A model generated the notes under the pieces. It ran no database searches and had not been told where the DNA came from. It was given only the letters and a program-made list of their open reading frames with translations. Positions 20,532 through 30,168 of a stretch of 64,000 nucleotides of DNA are shown in pieces; the first letter of the stretch is position 1, and each line of letters begins with the position of its first letter. The position numbers and the translations under genes were made by a program. This stretch comes from Tubulanus polymorphus (taxonomy: Eukaryota; Nemertea; Palaeonemertea; Tubulaniformes; Tubulanidae), in NCBI RefSeq assembly GCF_964204645.1, contig NW_027437447.1:48874-112873 (forward strand), written 5' to 3'.

Positions 20532-21728
20532 ATGGAGACGTCTTTTTTTCCCAATGATAAAACCAAGGCTAATCCTAATTATGTTTTTTACCAGGGAGGT
20601 ATGGGTTATGCCAGAAACGGGCCACATGCATCGGTATATAACAATCTATACTTAGGCCTGATAAAGGAAGACGATGTTTTGACGGACAGGAAGAGGCGAC
20701 TACTCTTGGGCTCGAATATCGTGTCGGGCATTGAGCGTCACAAACATTTGTCCGCTGGTGTGCACAGAACACAGCGATATCCGAAATGGCGTAACAAATT
20801 TCTAGACGAGATCGAAAAAAATGCAGATAGAATAGGAAGCATAACTTACTCGAAATATAACTACACAAACCCCAGAGATGAAAGCGAATTACCAGCATAT
20901 ATGCGATGGGCCCCTAGATTCATTTCGGACAAGTGGTCTAAAATGCTCATCATCAACAGCGGTGTGGGTAATAATCGCCTGATAGAAGACGAATCTGATC
21001 AGATGGATGATAACGAGGATGAGGAGACTAGGAAATACGCAAAGTACAAACCTGCGGTAAGGGTGATGATACCCGGAAGTAAGGAAAGTGGCGATTCTAT
21101 GTTCAACACAGCACGTTTCCAACAGCTTATTAAACTGGAAAGTTTCGCTCTCAGCTGCAAAAGGTCTGGCATGTCGAAATATGCATCATTGATCTACCCT
21201 AGATTAAAAGAGAAACTCAATATGGATTATCTCACACGAACAGAATGTGCAGCATTACATGATAGACTGCTAAAATGTCCAGTGTCAATTCTCCTTGTAC
21301 AGCGAAGATGTGGAAAAACAGTCGCCCACATAGGCGATGCATGTAAAGCCATTGCCACTTTCCCACTAGCCGGTTATAAGTATCTGTACCTTGCCCACGA
21401 CGGAAACTTGGCACAAAATGCATTCGATACGATCATGAAAGTCGTGGGTCCTATGGTGGACGAATTCAACATGTTGGAAAGACAACATTTTCTGAAAACA
21501 AGACAAAAATCAACAGCACAACATAGAAATAAGAGAGGGACAACTGCGATTTCGAATGAGGATAACGATAATATTTATTATATACAAGCGAAGGTGTCAT
21601 ATAAAATGAGTATACAAAAGGTGTCGGTGCAATTCTACAGATATAACAAAAATCAGAAACAGATGGAACCAGACGACATGCCTTACGGAGAAAATTGGTT
21701 CAAGTGTCGTATTCTACATCAGCATAAG
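20532..21728 (+). CDS. DNA packaging terminase large subunit, exon 1 (ATPase part)
   Basis: This exon encodes 399 residues and ends in phase 0 at a consensus splice donor (AAG then GTGAGT at 21729-21734). A Walker A-like loop, VQRRCGKT, lies at 256-263. It matches the unusual R-R-x-G-K-T form found in herpesvirus terminase large subunits, the motor that drives DNA into capsids in the nucleus. The preceding acidic insert (about 153-167) is variable. The frame runs on unspliced to 21968, adding about 79 residues without domain character. The partner exon lies at 27107-28840 beyond four opposite-strand genes, as in vertebrate herpesviruses where genes are nested in the terminase intron. Confidence 0.9.
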
Positions 21729-21822
21729 GTGAGTACACCGTTTTTATTTATATCAAGTTTTCAAAGTCCCATCATTTTTTCAAAAATAGCTCGCCAACAG
21801 GAAGTTAATATCAGAACTTTGC

Positions 21823-21846
21823 GAAAATTTTCAAAGTCCCAACTTC
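21823..21846 (+). terminator. 3' element early in the terminase intron
   Basis: GAAAATTTTC, AAAGTCCC, AACTTC stands in plus orientation 95 bases after the splice donor. It could end an unspliced exon 1 transcript. It is also in the 3' flank of the opposite-strand cyclin-like gene, but reversed relative to it. Confidence 0.3.
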
Positions 21847-21887
21847 TTCTTCGGGGACCATTTTTCAAACAGAAAGTTACAAACTTT

Positions 21888-22739
21888 TCATTTCATCAAA
21901 GATTTCAGTCCACCGTTTTCGGTAATCACATCAGTCACTTTATCTTCCACAACACTTTTAGGTGGTAAACTATTGGCCGTAACACATTCGAAGGTACTCG
22001 CGTCTATATCGTACAATGCCATACAAATATAGAAACAAACCCATGCGAAATATCCGGTGGGAAAAATGTTCGTTCTACCTTTAAGAAAGTTTGAAATTCG
22101 AACAGCTTTTCCATACAAACGCAGGGTCCTCTGTATATTATATTTGTTGAAAAATTTGTTACTTTCATAGTCCTTGAAAAAAATCATATACAAGACGTCA
22201 CTTGTCGTTGTGATTGTAGGTGTGACTAGTAGTGTCATAACCTCTCTTTCGATTTCCCTGACATTGACACTGTCAAATTCGAGTCCATGTTTTCTAAGCT
22301 CGCTAAAAGACGGGTAACGGGGTTCCTTTAACTTGCAAGCATATATAACGGCAGCCAAAGAGAAATCCCTGACAGATTCGATATCGATATCCACTTGGCA
22401 GAGCATTCGATCAAACACCTCCAAAGCCAATGACAGTGTGTTGGGATCGCAGTATAATTCGTTTGTACAGAATTTGTACATCCAGCTCATCTCTGTTGTT
22501 CTCGTATTCGCAGAAACACCTTTCGTTTGTATAGGACCTCCTCCAGGGATATTCACGAGAAATCTGTTTTCATAACAAAATTTCTCGTGTTCCGCCGCTA
22601 CAGTGTCCATAAGTTGCAAGTAGTTTCCTGTGGTTATTTTTGTTGGGTCATTTTTCACTGCCAACATGCCACCTATCGGTAATTTCAACACGCTTCGATC
22701 ACCCATCCCCAATTGTTCACTTTCGAAGACCAAGGCCAT
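21888..22739 (-). CDS. Cyclin-like protein (viral cyclin candidate)
   Basis: The 283-residue protein contains what reads as a cyclin box at about 80-190. The expected order is visible. MSWMYKF (84-90) stands where cyclins have their conserved W-(M/L)-x-E-V helix. FDRML (109-113) corresponds to LDRFL. ACKLKEP (134-140) corresponds to the A-x-K-x-K-E core with the CDK-contacting Lys136. EIEREVMTLL (162-171) corresponds to the E-(I/M)-E helix that supplies the conserved Glu. A second helical part (about 195-250) could be the C-terminal fold. Cyclins activate cyclin-dependent kinases, and viral cyclins are known in gammaherpesviruses. No nuclear signal or destruction box is seen. The gene is nested in the terminase intron, 21 bases downstream of the next gene on its strand. 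Confidence 0.7.
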   Translation of the reverse strand: MALVFESEQLGMGDRSVLKLPIGGMLAVKNDPTKITTGNYLQLMDTVAAEHEKFCYENRFLVNIPGGGPIQTKGVSANTRTTEMSWMYKFCTNELYCDPNTLSLALEVFDRMLCQVDIDIESVRDFSLAAVIYACKLKEPRYPSFSELRKHGLEFDSVNVREIEREVMTLLVTPTITTTSDVLYMIFFKDYESNKFFNKYNIQRTLRLYGKAVRISNFLKGRTNIFPTGYFAWVCFYICMALYDIDASTFECVTANSLPPKSVVEDKVTDVITENGGLKSLMK

Positions 22740-22760
22740 TGCAGTATGATTTATCTATTC

Positions 22761-24881
22761 TCACACTTGAAAAGAATAACTATAGAAATATTTCAAAGTT
22801 TCCAACTGGGCTAGCCTCTCCCTTGTCTTGTCCACGTCACCGATATTTAGTAGTTGCAATTCGCTGCTTGGTTTACTTAGTAAAATCCCGTTTCTTAGCT
22901 CTCCGTCACACAAAATGTTCGAGCAAATGAAATATCTGCCACTCTTGCGGTCGTAGGCGAATCGAATAGGCTCTGTCAACAACTGCTTAGAAAATGCTGA
23001 ACACAAAGATGTGTGATGCTCTTTATGGATGTCGGCGGGCAATGCCAACACATCGAGTATGTTAGCAATCTTGACAGTCCCCTCCGCCAGTGACGATTTG
23101 TTGCTGATAATGCTAATGATATCCCTTACCGTGTCCAGGGTCTTCTTTCGCTGATATAAATTTTCCGTGGCTATGTCTTCCTCTGCTATTCTCGCCCTTT
23201 GGCAAATTTTTGATTTTTCCACTCTGAAAGTGTACGAATCGATTTTTGGTACTTGCGGCTGACCCCCAGCTGCTGCTGCTGCATCGCTGTATATCGAATA
23301 ATTTCCTGCTAGCCCTTCTGCTGGTGGCCAGTTCTTTTTATAACACTTTGAAGCCCACGTCAGATTTCGAGAAATTTCATCAGTAAATCTGGCAACAGAT
23401 TCTTGTTTCTGCAAACTCGCATTCATCGCTGGACACGTCAAGAAATCGACCACTTTCCTTTTACTGTCTTTATCCTTTCCATAGATATTGTGATAACTGG
23501 TGAGCAGAAAAACGTTTGAAACCCCTATGTTAGTTTCATTGGTCACGTGCTGTGTTTGTCTCACGTCATCCACTCTCATTTGCATTTCCTTCTTAAATCG
23601 ACCCAACACAAACGATTGACAGTCTTCCTGGATTTTTCTACCGCCAATCACCGCTAGATTAGGATTTATGGGGTATAACATCTCTCTTGAACCCACATTG
23701 AGATTTCGCTGTGTTAGATATCGCATTATAGATGCTGGGATCGCGGTACTATCTGAAACAAATTCCATAGACTTCACGGCCTCTTCAACTTCACTTGTTA
23801 TCGAATCATAGAGATAGTTTACACATTCACTCAATTTTGATATACGACTTCCTCCTGTGGAATTTGTGCACTTCCCAAACAGTTCATAACAAGCATGGAA
23901 ATGTTGTCTATCTATCCATAGAAATCTGAAGTCAAAATCGCTGTAGACATTTTTTGTATGACTTGAAGGTTGGGTGTATATGGGTGACACAGGTATTTGT
24001 GGTCCAACACCGTCTTTTGACGTTTTCATCTTTTTCACTAACACCTCACTCTCACCCCCTTCCTCCTTGCGTCGCCGCCTCTTACTACCAGCAGCAACCG
24101 AAGTGACCATTTTATCCACATACTTCACGGCCTCGTCCATAACATTTTTCTCGATCATCTGCTGCTTATCTAAGCGAAGGTTGACAAAAGTAGTATCATC
24201 CTCAGTGTTCACTTCCAAGTCCTCTTTATACGCTTCATCATTCAATCGGTTTGCCAGAGTACGAGTAAACCACTTCTTACCCTTGTCCACCAAAACAACT
24301 TTCCGTGTGTCATCCACATCGAAGGGATTAACCCTTTCACACGAGCGCTTGCATATGAAGTGACTTGTTCCTGTGTCAATGTTCAAAATTTCTACATACG
24401 AAACTTTGACTTTGGTCCCGCAGTCTTCGATTCTATCTTCTTTCAGAAATAACAACGGGTCTATTGTAAAAAATAGCCACTTCTTATTCGAAACGTTATC
24501 TATAAATGACCCATAATGTTTTACAATTTCGAATTCACCATTGCACCACGACCGCGTCAGTTTCTTTTTCCTGTTATTTTCATTTTCGAATTCTTCATAA
24601 AATCCTATTCTATACTTTAACTTCGGTAAGAGTGAATTTAACTGGTCGTCGTTTGTCGACATTGGAGGAGAGTTCAAATATTCTTTCGGGGTCTTCATAG
24701 GTTGAACAAAATGCTCTAATTCATCCACAAGCACTATTAACTTGTTTTCTGTCACGTGATTCGGTTTCAAATCCAGTATAGGCCTAAAAGCATACGGGTT
24801 CATAATGTGGTGGGCAATTTTCACCCATTCTGTTCTCCTTTTAACTTTACCCTTGACCAACACCAACGACGAGGGCTCCAT
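22761..24881 (-). CDS. 706-residue protein of unknown function
   Basis: The ATG at 24879-24881 overlaps the 3' end of the upstream 377-residue gene by 35 bases, which suggests coordinated transcription. The protein is globular without membrane segments. It has a basic KRRRRKEEGG patch near 270-280, a short Ala tract near 535 and scattered Cys residues in the middle (for example CYELFGKC near 335). No motif is recognised. The stop is 21 bases before the cyclin-like gene starts. Capsid, tegument or late-expression roles are all possible. Confidence 0.75.
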   Translation of the reverse strand: MEPSSLVLVKGKVKRRTEWVKIAHHIMNPYAFRPILDLKPNHVTENKLIVLVDELEHFVQPMKTPKEYLNSPPMSTNDDQLNSLLPKLKYRIGFYEEFENENNRKKKLTRSWCNGEFEIVKHYGSFIDNVSNKKWLFFTIDPLLFLKEDRIEDCGTKVKVSYVEILNIDTGTSHFICKRSCERVNPFDVDDTRKVVLVDKGKKWFTRTLANRLNDEAYKEDLEVNTEDDTTFVNLRLDKQQMIEKNVMDEAVKYVDKMVTSVAAGSKRRRRKEEGGESEVLVKKMKTSKDGVGPQIPVSPIYTQPSSHTKNVYSDFDFRFLWIDRQHFHACYELFGKCTNSTGGSRISKLSECVNYLYDSITSEVEEAVKSMEFVSDSTAIPASIMRYLTQRNLNVGSREMLYPINPNLAVIGGRKIQEDCQSFVLGRFKKEMQMRVDDVRQTQHVTNETNIGVSNVFLLTSYHNIYGKDKDSKRKVVDFLTCPAMNASLQKQESVARFTDEISRNLTWASKCYKKNWPPAEGLAGNYSIYSDAAAAAGGQPQVPKIDSYTFRVEKSKICQRARIAEEDIATENLYQRKKTLDTVRDIISIISNKSSLAEGTVKIANILDVLALPADIHKEHHTSLCSAFSKQLLTEPIRFAYDRKSGRYFICSNILCDGELRNGILLSKPSSELQLLNIGDVDKTRERLAQLETLKYFYSYSFQV

Positions 24882-25980
24882 TTGTTTTAGATTTCGTGAA
24901 CTGTGCGGAAATGATTTTACTTATCTTTTTATAGTACGATGAAGTGGTAGTGTTGCCGTTATACTGTTTATTATTTCGAATCTTTCTGTTACTACCGCCA
25001 CTTTTGCCACCGTTGCCACACGCACCTTCCTGATGTTGTTTATTTTGGCGTTTTTTCATGGTCTTTGCCAACACTGCCTTTGGTATTCGCAGAGATTCAA
25101 AATGGAAATTTATACAGTCCAAAAACGTCTGTTTATTCTGTTTGGAAATATTTAGATATCTTTCCGCGGTTACCGATCTATCATTACCAATTTCTTGCAT
25201 ATCTGCGCTGAAAACTTTTCTACACGTTGTCATAACCGCATTTTTCAACACTTCACCACCAGGCAAAATTGAAATTCTCAACATAGCCTCTTCAGACAAA
25301 TTATATTCGATGTAGGCGTTAAAATTAACAGGATTTGCTTCCAAATCTACGTGGGTCTTAGCATTAGCCAAATATCTTTCTGCCTGCAAGTCTATGCTTT
25401 TCGTATCGGACACCAATCGGTTATTATTCAACCACACCATTTCATCTTTATCGAAATTATTTCTAATCGTTGTAACAAGGAAGTCGTTAAATGTCTGACC
25501 ACCACTTAGCAGATCAATCGCAGAATAATCGCGTATCACTTGTGAGTTCGCCGATGATGATGCGGTAGAAACAGTGTTTGTTGTAGATGCCTGCTGCTGT
25601 CTTAGTGCAAGTGCTGTGGATATCACACTCTCCTGCTGATGTTGTAGCGTTGCTGTGTTATTATTATTATTACTATTCGTCAATTTAACACCCGGACACT
25701 TGTTTCCAGTATAAGCGCAGAAATATTTACAATCATTAGCACCATTAGAACCAGTATTACTGCTGCTGTTCCCTTCACGGTTGAGAACGCAGTTATCATT
25801 CGTCTTTGTACAAACATGAAAGTTAAAATGTAAAGGACAAACGTAAAGAATTTGAAGCTCAAAGCTTTTTTTATAGAAAGCATCGATTAATTCAGCTATA
25901 CAGCTCTCATCGTGATCAGCCATTTCATAATCGTGACACGGAAAAAACATACATACACCCGGACTACATACACTGTCCAT
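24847..25980 (-). CDS. Cys-rich protein, possible UL92-type late transcription factor
   Basis: The 377-residue protein begins with a Cys/His-rich region: VCPLHFNFHVCTKTNDNC (about 46-63), and CKYFCAYTGNKCPG about 20 residues later after an Asn/Ser/Gly loop. This layout (C-x-H followed by C, then C-x2-T-G-x-C) is reminiscent of the zinc-binding core of the beta- and gammaherpesvirus UL92 family, part of the late-gene initiation complex. The likeness is from memory and weak. The middle has Asn, Gln and Ser runs encoded by triplet repeats. The C-terminal 180 residues are globular and end in a basic, Asn/Gly/Lys-rich tail. Confidence 0.7.
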   Translation of the reverse strand: MDSVCSPGVCMFFPCHDYEMADHDESCIAELIDAFYKKSFELQILYVCPLHFNFHVCTKTNDNCVLNREGNSSSNTGSNGANDCKYFCAYTGNKCPGVKLTNSNNNNNTATLQHQQESVISTALALRQQQASTTNTVSTASSSANSQVIRDYSAIDLLSGGQTFNDFLVTTIRNNFDKDEMVWLNNNRLVSDTKSIDLQAERYLANAKTHVDLEANPVNFNAYIEYNLSEEAMLRISILPGGEVLKNAVMTTCRKVFSADMQEIGNDRSVTAERYLNISKQNKQTFLDCINFHFESLRIPKAVLAKTMKKRQNKQHQEGACGNGGKSGGSNRKIRNNKQYNGNTTTSSYYKKISKIISAQFTKSKTNGALVVGVGQG

Positions 25981-26027
25981 TTCAGTTATTTATTTTTTTG
26001 ACTTTCAAAAATTTTCAAAATTTTCAA

Positions 26028-26050
26028 AAAATTTTCTTAGTCCAACTTCC
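26028..26050 (+). promoter_or_regulatory. Copy of the GAAAATTTTC/AACTTCC element in an intergenic gap
   Basis: AAAATTTTC, TTAGTCC, AACTTCC lies between two minus-strand genes but in plus orientation, so here it is not a 3' element in the usual direction. ACTTCCGCTTC follows at about 26091. Confidence 0.3.
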
Positions 26051-26131
26051 TGTTCAGAGACCAAAAATGTTCTATATCATAAAGTCTAACTTCCGCTTCA
26101 AGACACGATTTTTGAAACCACACTGAATTCA

Positions 26132-27019
26132 CTATTTTCGCTTGGAAGAATTGTAAGACATCACCGCCACGATTATAACTGTTATTAGAATAATTCCGCC
26201 GATAATGCCGCCCACCACTAATGGATAATTTGTAACTTGACGGCGTATTAGCTCCTCGCTGTCCGTACCATTAATGTTGCCCGATGCTCGGCGTTCAATT
26301 TGGTCCTTCAAATTTATTGCTGACAATGCTAGCGTATTTTCTTGCAACTCTGGTGACGTCATAATGTAAACAAAAATACTATAGACAGCATTGTTGGGTT
26401 CAGAATATTTCCCCAATAACAACCTTTTTTTGCCTTTGTTGTGTCCAAGCTTCATCACTTCGCCGCTTCCCTCCTTGAACAGGGATACACCGCTTATGCC
26501 GCCCCATGTCGCGTGGATCTGTTGGCCGTAGATTTTAATAATACCATCTGCACTACTGTGGTCTTTAAATGTCCTTGCCGTACTTAACAGTGTTTCCGCA
26601 CTAACATCTCCCCATTTTACATTTGATACGTCATCACCGCTTGCCCCTGTCAAATGCAACATGGGATATTTTCGCTGCAAGTCATACACGTTTCTAACAA
26701 GTTTCAATGTCATTTCCATACCCGTAGGCCTGCCGTCAGTGCCCTTTGTCTGCAAGTCTGTAAATTTAAGATTAATTATTCTCGATTCGGGTATTTTCGA
26801 TAAATCTATTCGTTTGTTGGCCACAATACCCGCTTCTACAGTCTCACCTATTTTATACGTTATGTCAACCAACTTGTATCCGTATGTGTCTACAGCAGTG
26901 TCAAAACGCACAGCTTTAATGGGTGTGACACCGGATACCGCAGGTATAAATACAACAGACACAACAATAAGCACCACCACAGACACCACATGACTCATTT
27001 TCGTTCTAACCGATGTCAT
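26132..27019 (-). CDS. Type I membrane glycoprotein, unknown function
   Basis: The 295-residue protein has an N-terminal hydrophobic signal peptide (about 9-30), an ectodomain of about 230 residues and one membrane segment near 267-288 (GGIIGGIILITVIIVAVM) followed by a short basic tail, NSSKRK. One N-glycosylation sequon (NGT) lies close to the membrane. It is a likely virion envelope protein. It lies in the terminase intron, with its ATG 88 bases before the exon 2 acceptor on the other strand. Confidence 0.8.
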   Translation of the reverse strand: MTSVRTKMSHVVSVVVLIVVSVVFIPAVSGVTPIKAVRFDTAVDTYGYKLVDITYKIGETVEAGIVANKRIDLSKIPESRIINLKFTDLQTKGTDGRPTGMEMTLKLVRNVYDLQRKYPMLHLTGASGDDVSNVKWGDVSAETLLSTARTFKDHSSADGIIKIYGQQIHATWGGISGVSLFKEGSGEVMKLGHNKGKKRLLLGKYSEPNNAVYSIFVYIMTSPELQENTLALSAINLKDQIERRASGNINGTDSEELIRRQVTNYPLVVGGIIGGIILITVIIVAVMSYNSSKRK

Positions 27020-27106
27020 TTTTGCTTTTACTTTTACTTCCTTACACCGAATGGTGAAATTTGAAAATCCACCACCCTCAACAAATGTTATTTTTTATTT
27101 TCACAG

Positions 27107-28840
27107 GCATGCAGAGGAGAGACGGCAAATGTCATCATGTGGGACGAAGTAGCATACTCGAACGAAAAAAGTATGCCCTCTGTCTTCGCCCTCGCACAAA
27201 CAGATGACGCAGTCCTTAAACTATTCAGTTCGCACAGACCTCGGCACGATGACGATACAAAGGCTGAAAAATTAAGAAAGAAAGGCGAATTGGACGCAGA
27301 AGGTGGTCACATCGATTTCGATTCGAAAAGAAATAGCAACGTTCGATTTCTCAGTCAGTCATTCGTGTGTATGGGTCATATCGTGGCTATATTAAAGAAT
27401 GACACGAACGTAAATCGGTGTATTTGCTACGAATTTGGCCAGCCTAGACATCTGATAGCAGGCTCTGATTTCAGAGAAATATCCGAATTGCTCAGCGGCG
27501 CGAAGAATAAGAGTGCTATGTTTTCTGAAATTGGTATCCTACCTCGAAATGCAGTCAAGGATAAAGATCTCCTTAATGCCCTAGACAGCGAAGAAAACAC
27601 CTTCACCCTGGCATCTCCAAATGGGCGAAGAGAAATAACTGGGAAATTATTTCCACTCCTGGGGTATGTCGAAGGAAAAATTACAGATGCCTTTGTAGAA
27701 AAAACGCTCTACGTCTATATCGACACGGCGCCTAAGGATCGAAGTAAAAACGCCTTCACTGTGGTGGTAAAAGTCAAGCCCCACAACACAATCTGCGAAG
27801 ATACAATAGTTATCGTGGCTGTAGAGGAATTTCACACAAACGAGGTCGACAAAGTTACCGGATCACCGTATAGGGCTCTGGCAAAGAGGCTTATAACCGT
27901 TATGTCTCTAATAAGCCAACTTTATAACCGATATTTCGAAGAAATCGTGGTCGCTGTGGAAGCGAACAGCTTCAAATTAGAAACATTTCTCTTCCATTTT
28001 AGAAACTATTACTACTCTAACAAAATTCTCTCTGACAACCACCTACAAGTTCGGTTTGCAACCCACGAATCGTCAGCTGAGGGTTCCTTGAAAGCCGATT
28101 CCAACAACCACCAAGCCTTGGCAATTCGCCAAAATTGGAAGGAATATGAAGCAGCGAAAAAGGCTATGAAACGAAAACTCTTGCATATACAACCGTCTAA
28201 AAGCAAGAGAGCTCGGTTGAATTTACCCTCTAAATACGACCGTGAAATGATGTATGGCACGGACGACTCGTCAAGCGGCAATGAATTGGATAGTGACTGC
28301 GAAACCGATTCAAGAGATGATTTCGACGATTATGACCCTTACAGGAAGGTCTCACACATGCGAAGAAAGGCTCGTGTAATGCAGCGATTCGAAAACATGC
28401 TTGTGCGTGCAGGGAATCAACAGAATATGGATTACAACGACACAGGACCTCAAGAAAAGCCTAAGACGGTCACTTTGATCGGTTACAAACTTGTCAAGGA
28501 GAAAGTGGTAGCCTGCGAGGACTTTTTTATCAAGTATAATAACGGATCTGTACTCTGTGCTCATACGTTGATAAGTTTGAGTCTGAATCATTCAAATAAG
28601 AGCATACCAAACGAATTAGCCACGCAACTTGAACACGTGAGAAGAGTTAAGAACCCCCAGACTGGATCATACACCGTTACGGGGAAATCAAACAAATATA
28701 CCGATGACATTTCTGTAACAATGTACATGGTCGTGCATGTAATGACCAGTGTTGAAATGGGCACAGGACCAAAGCTAATGAGCTTAAAAAGTGTCGATAG
28801 ATGGAATGAACCAATACCTACTGCTCTAGCCGAAGCCTGA
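27107..28840 (+). CDS. DNA packaging terminase large subunit, exon 2 (Walker B and nuclease part)
   Basis: This exon encodes 577 residues in phase 0 from the acceptor. Immediately inside it is a Walker B-type motif, VIMWDE, with the catalytic Glu, preceded by a short R-G-x2-x-N run as in other herpesvirus terminases. Counting both exons (976 residues), the RNase H-like nuclease residues are all present: Asp605 in VYIDTAP, Glu684 in VAVEANS, and Asp932-Asp933 in KYTDDISV. A basic/acidic insert of about 135 residues sits between the second and third nuclease motifs and makes the protein longer than HSV UL15 (735 residues). An internal ATG at 27137 could allow separate expression. The gene appears functional. 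Confidence 0.92.
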   Translation, partial: ACRGETANVIMWDEVAYSNEKSMPSVFALAQTDDAVLKLFSSHRPRHDDDTKAEKLRKKGELDAEGGHIDFDSKRNSNVRFLSQSFVCMGHIVAILKNDTNVNRCICYEFGQPRHLIAGSDFREISELLSGAKNKSAMFSEIGILPRNAVKDKDLLNALDSEENTFTLASPNGRREITGKLFPLLGYVEGKITDAFVEKTLYVYIDTAPKDRSKNAFTVVVKVKPHNTICEDTIVIVAVEEFHTNEVDKVTGSPYRALAKRLITVMSLISQLYNRYFEEIVVAVEANSFKLETFLFHFRNYYYSNKILSDNHLQVRFATHESSAEGSLKADSNNHQALAIRQNWKEYEAAKKAMKRKLLHIQPSKSKRARLNLPSKYDREMMYGTDDSSSGNELDSDCETDSRDDFDDYDPYRKVSHMRRKARVMQRFENMLVRAGNQQNMDYNDTGPQEKPKTVTLIGYKLVKEKVVACEDFFIKYNNGSVLCAHTLISLSLNHSNKSIPNELATQLEHVRRVKNPQTGSYTVTGKSNKYTDDISVTMYMVVHVMTSVEMGTGPKLMSLKSVDRWNEPIPTALAEA

Positions 28841-28848
28841 ATTGTGTT

Positions 28849-28858
28849 GAAAATTTTC
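28849..28858 (+). terminator. 3' element after terminase (GAAAATTTTC)
   Basis: The palindrome begins 8 bases after the stop codon, as after other genes. Confidence 0.35.
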
Positions 28859-28935
28859 CTGAAATTAGAACTTCTCAAGTTCTATGTTTTATGTAAGATT
28901 TGTCGTATTGTCAATAATCGAACATCCCAACAATA

Positions 28936-30168
28936 ATGAAGGAGAACAAAAAATATATTAGGGTAAGTATACAAAATCCATATGTACATATCCTCATATG
29001 CACCTTCGAAGGACAACCCACCAAAATGGCTCAAAACTCAAAAACTCAACGAAAATCAAAATCACGAACGACCAGAAAACATATTTGAAAATATTCTAGA
29101 TCAAAACCAAGTGAGACGAGAGTGTTCACTGGACGATTACCTGCAATCATACATTAAATCGTTTATTGGTGATCTACGAAAAAATACTCAAACAGAGATG
29201 TGTGGAAAAAGACTAATCGAAATATTTAACGAAGATAATAGATTTACTTGATATCTTGTACACTGTTTTGTGGATTTGTTTTCGCATTGTTCGTTCTACG
29301 TCAAAAATATAACGAATAGGGACTGTGTGGTGGAAATAGTCAAAGATGCGATGAGAATAGATATCACAGATCTACTCCCCGAGGAAGGAAAAACTGCCTC
29401 GACGGTATCTTTGAGGTGTGCTATATTTTCAGGAATTAAGAAATATTGTAAGGAATTGTGCGGTGTCGAACCATTTACGGAACACAAATACCATTCGATC
29501 TGTTGTGTGTATTAGTAATGCGTGTTGACCAAGGAACGTGTGGCGATTTCAGATCGTTCTATCAGTTTTATAACACACTGGTTGTAAAATTTGTTGAACA
29601 AATAAAAACCGATGTTGGTTTGGATATTACAACATTATATAGAGTTTCAACCCGTGCATCGTCTGACACAGAACCCCCACCACAGTTAAATAATGAAGAC
29701 ACAATGAAAACTATGCAGGAAATACGGAAAATTGTGAAATCATATGAGGAACAAGAAGAAGCTATGAGAGAACGTGAAGATGCTTTAGTGAGAGAGGCGA
29801 AAGAACGTGAAGAAGCTATAGTGAGAGACAGGAAAGCGCGTGAAGAAGCTACTATGAGAAAGTGGGATGAATTGAGGAAAGAGCCTATCGAAACGTTAAG
29901 AACCCGCGACGAAGTCATTTTCAAGTTGATTGAAAAAATTGCAGCGTATCAAACGCCACGTGAAGAAGCTATGGCGAGAGTGTGGGGTGAATTCAGGAAA
30001 GAGTAAACAATAAAAACCCGCAACGAATTAATTGTCAAGTTGTTTGAAAAAATGATATCGACGCACCAGTCATATGTTAAATCCACTCAAAAGAGAAAAA
30101 CAAAAAAGTATCAACAGAAAATGCGTCCCCAACACCTGACAGTGATTCTGACACTGTTATAGCGCACC
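28936..30168 (+). pseudogene. Decayed gene with nonsense codons and a frameshift
   Basis: Coding-like sequence runs through the whole stretch but is broken. The frame open at 28982-29251 continues in the same frame after a single TGA to 29515. A shift near 29500-29520 then leads into the frame 29458-30006. After its TAA the same frame again reads as protein to about 30168. The last part contains a repeated peptide pattern (W-x-E-x-R-K-E with R-T-R-D-E and F-K-L-I-E-K) in which the second copy carries the stop. The 29700-29880 part is a Glu/Arg-rich coiled coil. The family is unknown. A GTAAGT at 28963-28968 could be a splice donor, so a multi-exon gene is an alternative. Confidence 0.55.

Larger units (their letters stand above)
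21729..27106 (+). other. Terminase intron (5378 bases) hosting four minus-strand genes
   Basis: The donor GTGAGT at 21729 and the acceptor TTTTCACAG ending at 27106, preceded by a pyrimidine-rich tract (about 27089-27102), are both in phase 0 and restore the frame. The intron contains the cyclin-like gene, the 706- and 377-residue genes and a membrane protein gene, all on the other strand. Confidence 0.85.
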
